Origin: Welwitschia mirabilis
Lineage: Eukaryota > Gnetophyta > Gnetopsida > Welwitschiales
Reading direction: 5' to 3'
Length of the DNA: 34,830 nt
NCBI GenBank assembly: GCA_051453625.1
Contig: JBOZIK010000001.1
Coordinates: 201,374,780 to 201,409,609 of the forward strand
Shown: positions 30,581-34,830 of the stretch, one piece after another
Position numbering within the stretch: the first letter of the stretch is position 1
Layout of the letters: each line of letters starts with the position of its first letter
The notes under the pieces: model-generated
Told to the model about the DNA's origin: nothing
The model's database searches: none
What the model saw: the letters and a program-made list of their open reading frames with translations, nothing else
Made by a program: the position numbers and the translations under genes

Positions 30581-32310
30581 AATTTCCTTCTTTTAAGCTA
30601 AATTCTCATCTTGAAATCAAAATTCTAATAAAAATCTTAAATTCTAGTCCTAAATATAATTTTCCAAAACATTAAAAAATTTGAATTAAAACTATGTATA
30701 TAATGCATAACTCAAATTAAATACATTTGTACTAAAAATCCAAATTACATGCCTTATATCCAAATTTAACTAAATTTGGATTAATTTTAAATCTAAAAAT
30801 CTAAATCAAAGGTATTTATGACATTTTGAATTAAAATCATTATTTACATCTAACCAGCCCAAAGAATCAGAAAATGCAATAAAAATCTAGAAAACCAGAG
30901 CATAATCTTAGATATGAGGGGTTTAATCCTCAAAGAAGATAAATCCACAACCACTATTAAAAAGGTATAAATAAAACAAGCCATCAAAGATCCAAAAAAA
31001 TAAGAACAAGCATAGAAAACTTTCAAAAGAAATAAAAAGATTCAAAAAATATTCAATAATTACCAAACATAGCAGAAATTATAGCAACCAATAAGAAAGC
31101 CATCATCTAATAAGTTTAAATTGTCAAGAAGCTCAAGAAAGTTATCCTTTTAAATTTTATCCTATTCCTTACTAAAATATTAAGATCTATATCTCTTTTT
31201 ATATGTCTATTTTATTTCTGAAATATTATTTCTCATTTTTGTCCTTCATTATCTTACATGTTCAAGCATAGACAATTTAGATTTAATATAGAAATTGATA
31301 TTTTCTTCTTAGAAAATACTTTATCTACCTCAAAATAAATTTCTAAAGTTATAATATCATATTTCCTGAGATCTTACATATTGAAAGTTATTTTAATCAT
31401 TTAAATTCAAATTCTGAAATCTGTTTTCATATTTTAAATCTATTTTATCATAATTTAGATTTGAAAAATTCTTCTTTAATTTCTGCACTTTTAAATTTAT
31501 ATTTTACCTAATATAAATTTCATTTTATGTATTTTTAGTCATATTCTTATAATACATTGTTTTACTATTCTTAATCCATTTTTGATAAGATCTAGGACCT
31601 AACTATGGAATTCATATTTACTAAGAAAAAAATAGATTAAATTATAAAATTTCATATTTCAGTTATTTAAGGTATTGTTTTGACCTAAGGATTTTGGAAA
31701 CTATTTTATTTCTTAAAAATTCAATCTCTTACTATTTTATATTATATTAAAGAGTTTAGATTTACTTTGTTTTGCTTAAAATTTGGATAGAAAATGAATT
31801 AAGTCTTGGTAATTTAGATTTCATCTATTTTAATCATATTCACAAAATTTCAAATGCCAAGCATCAATTTTGATCTTAAGATCTAAAATTTATTAATGTA
31901 GATTTATTTTACCAAATTCATATTTGATAATAAGGTCTAAAACAAATGTCAAAGCCCCATCTATTATTAGTTTACGTAAATAAATCATTTACCTGAGTTA
32001 ATTAACCATTAAGTTACTTAATCCACTTAGGAAAGAAAAAGGATGTTGGGAGCAATAAAATTTACTCCAATAGTTTTTCACATACCTAGTGGGATATTCA
32101 AATCATGTGATTAGTAAAAACATACAAAATGCTAGTCAACACTAGATCTAAAATTATCTCAAAGACCAAGTACAATAAACTTACTTAAAAATGTGATCTA
32201 GGCACTAATGAAATTTACAAATTTGATGCTTACAAGACATTTTTGAAACCATTATTAGACTTAGGAAGGGAGTGAGAGCTTAAGGCAGCACAAAAGGCAT
32301 TAGACATAGG
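30581..32310. other. AT-rich spacer between two head-to-head gag copies
   Basis: No recognisable gene. The part 30530-30850 is full of near-repeats of AAATCTAAAT and AAATTTGG-like phrases. This stretch should contain the 5' ends, and possibly LTR remnants, of O1 and O2, but I cannot delimit any. Confidence 0.5.
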
Positions 32311-32397
32311 GTAAGGCTCATCTTTGAATGTAAACCAAAATGATAATGAATAAGATGACAATAAATTGATGATAATAAAGAAACATATAAATAACTA

Positions 32398-32868
32398 AGA
32401 GAACTCTTAATAGAAAAAGTTCATATATTAGATCACTTACTAAAAGATCAAAATCCCCATACCTTGAAACCAAGGGAGAAGGATAATAATCATTTTACAA
32501 CTTCAATATAAGAGTTATTAGAATTAGAAGACCTCTTTAAAATAGTGAAATCATTAAAGGAATATTCACCTAAGATTACTCCCTACACAGACCTTTACAT
32601 GATTGATACACATAAACGCCCATTGGTACTTGTAAAAATATTACTTTCATTAGAAATTCCTAGATTTAAAAAATTCACTAGAGTTTAGAATCCAAAAATC
32701 CACATTAGAAATTATAAACATACCTATAGTTTATATCAAAGTAATGTAGATACAACATGTTATTTATTCTATCAATCATTAACTAAACATGTAATTGAAT
32801 GGTATCATTGATTGCTAATACACCACATTAGAAATTTGAAAATAATGTTTGTGAGAGCTTTATTTTAA
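32398..32868 (+). pseudogene. O2 gag fragment, Ogre/Tat type, plus strand
   Basis: A plus-strand frame of 156 codons with only three internal stops (TAA, TAG and TGA) and no frameshift. It reads LLIEKVHILDHLLKDQNPH, ELEDLFKIVKSLKEYSPK, TPYTDLYMIDTHKRPLVLV, EIPRFKKFTRV, NPKIHIRNYKHTYSLYQ, CYLFYQSLTKHVIEWYH and NLKIMFVRALF. It aligns with the minus-strand O1 gag at both DNA and protein level and is the better preserved of the two. Similarity to O1 stops near 32830-32870, so O2 is truncated there. Family assignment (Retrotrans_gag of the Ogre/Tat type) is from recalled motifs. Confidence 0.65.
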
Positions 32869-32911
32869 CTTTGTATCATGCCATTGTTGGTCAGAATTTT
32901 AGTTAATAGAT

Positions 32912-33092
32912 AAGGCAGATTGAAAATTAGTTTTAATCTAATTTGAATGTCATATTTTTCTCCTTCTTTTTTGCTTATCCTCATTCCATTTTGCATGTCT
33001 TGACAAGGCAGGTTGAAAATCAATTTTGATCTGATTTGAATGTCATATTTTTATCATTTTTTTACTTGTCTTAATTCCATTTTGTATGCCTG
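32912..33092. repeat. 93-bp tandem duplication
   Basis: Two units, 32912-33004 and 33005 to about 33092, both starting AAGGCAG and sharing TTTGAATGTCATATTTTT and ATTCCATTTTG. Differences are mostly transitions. It lies directly after the truncated O2 gag. Confidence 0.85.
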
Positions 33093-33481
33093 AAAGTTAT
33101 CAATTTCTATTTAGAAAAATAGGAAGACATCTATTTAAATTTCATATAGCATGGAATTCAAAAATAATTCTTGCATGCATTAAAAAAGGGGAATTTGAGT
33201 CTGTAACAAAGCTTGGCACTTTAGAGAGAGAAGAGGGTTAACATGATATACTAATAGCACAAAGAGAATATTAAGGCATTCTAAAGGAAGAAGATCTAGA
33301 AGCTACAAAAATATTTTAAAAGTTCCTTTTTAAAGAAATGGAGTTCCCTTGCATTCTTTGAGGAGGATTGGTTTAAATCAGGTAAGCTTCTTTTGATCTC
33401 CAAGGGTTTATGTTTTTTCTTAATGATATAAAAGTTTAGTTTTAATTCTGATGGATGAATGAATATTTTGTTAGTATGTTT
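33093..33481. other. AT-rich DNA, nothing identified
   Basis: No recognisable frame or repeat before the N gap. Confidence 0.5.
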
Positions 33482-34059
33482 NNNNNNNNNNNNNNNNNNN
33501 NNNNNNNNNNNNNNNNNNNNNNNNNNNNNNNNNNNNNNNNNNNNNNNNNNNNNNNNNNNNNNNNNNNNNNNNNNNNNNNNNNNNNNNNNNNNNNNNNNNN
33601 NNNNNNNNNNNNNNNNNNNNNNNNNNNNNNNNNNNNNNNNNNNNNNNNNNNNNNNNNNNNNNNNNNNNNNNNNNNNNNNNNNNNNNNNNNNNNNNNNNNN
33701 NNNNNNNNNNNNNNNNNNNNNNNNNNNNNNNNNNNNNNNNNNNNNNNNNNNNNNNNNNNNNNNNNNNNNNNNNNNNNNNNNNNNNNNNNNNNNNNNNNNN
33801 NNNNNNNNNNNNNNNNNNNNNNNNNNNNNNNNNNNNNNNNNNNNNNNNNNNNNNNNNNNNNNNNNNNNNNNNNNNNNNNNNNNNNNNNNNNNNNNNNNNN
33901 NNNNNNNNNNNNNNNNNNNNNNNNNNNNNNNNNNNNNNNNNNNNNNNNNNNNNNNNNNNNNNNNNNNNNNNNNNNNNNNNNNNNNNNNNNNNNNNNNNNN
34001 NNNNNNNNNNNNNNNNNNNNNNNNNNNNNNNNNNNNNNNNNNNNNNNNNNNNNNNNNNN
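33482..34059. other. Assembly gap, 578 N
   Basis: Open frames running through it are artefacts of the Ns. Confidence 0.98.
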
Positions 34060-34351
34060 ATTATAATTGCAGTATAATCATATATGCATATGTAGGTGTC
34101 CCTTTCTAAGTGGTTTTTCAGTAATATTCTATGAGCTACAAACACTTATTTTTATTGGTCATTATCAAAAAGAAATTTAAAATAGAGAACAAATATTTAT
34201 CTTTGATTTAACAAGCATATATTTATTAGAAATGTAATTAAAATGGCATGAATCAATTCTCCTCATAAAAACTAATTTGATGTATTATTAAAGATATACT
34301 CTTTAGAAAACTTTAAATTATACAGTGTACATTATTGAGGTTCAAAATAGA
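34060..34351. other. AT-rich DNA between gaps, nothing identified
   Basis: No feature supported on either strand. Confidence 0.5.
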
Positions 34352-34528
34352 NNNNNNNNNNNNNNNNNNNNNNNNNNNNNNNNNNNNNNNNNNNNNNNNN
34401 NNNNNNNNNNNNNNNNNNNNNNNNNNNNNNNNNNNNNNNNNNNNNNNNNNNNNNNNNNNNNNNNNNNNNNNNNNNNNNNNNNNNNNNNNNNNNNNNNNNN
34501 NNNNNNNNNNNNNNNNNNNNNNNNNNNN
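34352..34528. other. Assembly gap, 177 N
   Basis: Frames crossing it are artefacts of the Ns. Confidence 0.98.
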
Positions 34529-34830
34529 AAGGTATGAGACCCACTTTTGACGCTGCCAATTATGAAATTTGAAAAATAAGAATGAAATAATTTTTAAAGG
34601 GATAAGAACTATGACAATACACATGAATGAACAATGATTTGCTACTCAATACAATAGAAGAAGAAAGGAAGATCTATATAAAAACAAGAATGTAAGATAG
34701 TCAAGTTATCTATACCATTTTCACCAGCATGGATAATGACTAGGTTAAAAAAATTACAAGTTATTCAAGTGCTTTTAAATAATGGACAGGATTAGACATT
34801 ATTTACTAGGGCCATTAAAATGTAAATACA
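34529..34830. other. AT-rich DNA at the window edge, nothing identified
   Basis: No feature supported on either strand. Confidence 0.5.

Noticed and set aside
33455-34145. Long open frames of over 200 codons across 33482-34059
   Set aside because: They consist almost entirely of Ns.
34313-34624. Open frames across 34352-34528
   Set aside because: Artefacts of the N gap.
1-34830. Bacterial operon, CRISPR, tRNA or rRNA content
   Set aside because: No ribosome-binding-site-spaced ORFs, regularly spaced repeats or structured RNA gene signatures were seen. All recognisable proteins belong to plant-type LTR retrotransposons.

Overview
The window looks like nuclear DNA of a flowering plant, from a repeat-dense, very AT-rich, probably heterochromatic region of a draft assembly with three N gaps. 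I found no intact host gene, tRNA, rRNA or CRISPR array. Almost everything recognisable is decayed Ty3/gypsy LTR retrotransposon of the non-chromovirus Ogre/Tat/Athila branch. The evidence is gag, protease, RT, RNase H and integrase motifs, LTRs with TG...CA-type ends, primer-binding sites and target-site duplications (TSDs). Long open frames are rare because the elements carry many stop codons. Most of the short open frames are shadows in wrong frames, and the real protein frames must be read through stops.

Layout, outermost to innermost. (1) An old Ogre/Tat-like element, here O1, lies on the minus strand right of 28541: gag about 29830-30580 and protease about 28620-28830. A second gag copy of the same family, O2, lies on the plus strand at 32398-32868, head-to-head with O1. 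(2) A large minus-strand element, here X, spans 3713-28536 between perfect 5-bp TSDs GCATC (3708-3712 and 28537-28541). It has outer LTRs A (3713-4609) and C (27685-28536), plus a third LTR B (24884-25793) that precedes the main gag-pol. From right to left X carries: LTR C, a partial gag, a 100-N gap, a distinct GC-richer island, LTR B, gag, protease, RT, RNase H, integrase, an antisense ORF on the plus strand, a region with short repeats, a long extra ORF resembling the 'putative plant transposon protein' domain, and LTR A. (3) A complete 9.8-kb minus-strand element, here E1, sits inside X at 7775-17561 with perfect TSD ATCAT. It has two LTRs of about 1.05-1.09 kb, a polypurine tract, a primer-binding site and gag-pro-RT-RH-IN, but no extra ORF.

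The inferred order of events is O1 first, then X into O1, then E1 into X. At some point a second X-family copy inserted and recombined, leaving LTR B. Decay is dominated by C-to-T and G-to-A changes: Gln codons become TAA/TAG, Trp codons become TGA/TAG, and catalytic Asp becomes Asn. Reading frames nevertheless stay in register over long stretches. The leftmost 3.7 kb and the stretches at 30.6-32.3 kb and 32.9-34.8 kb hold nothing I can identify with confidence.
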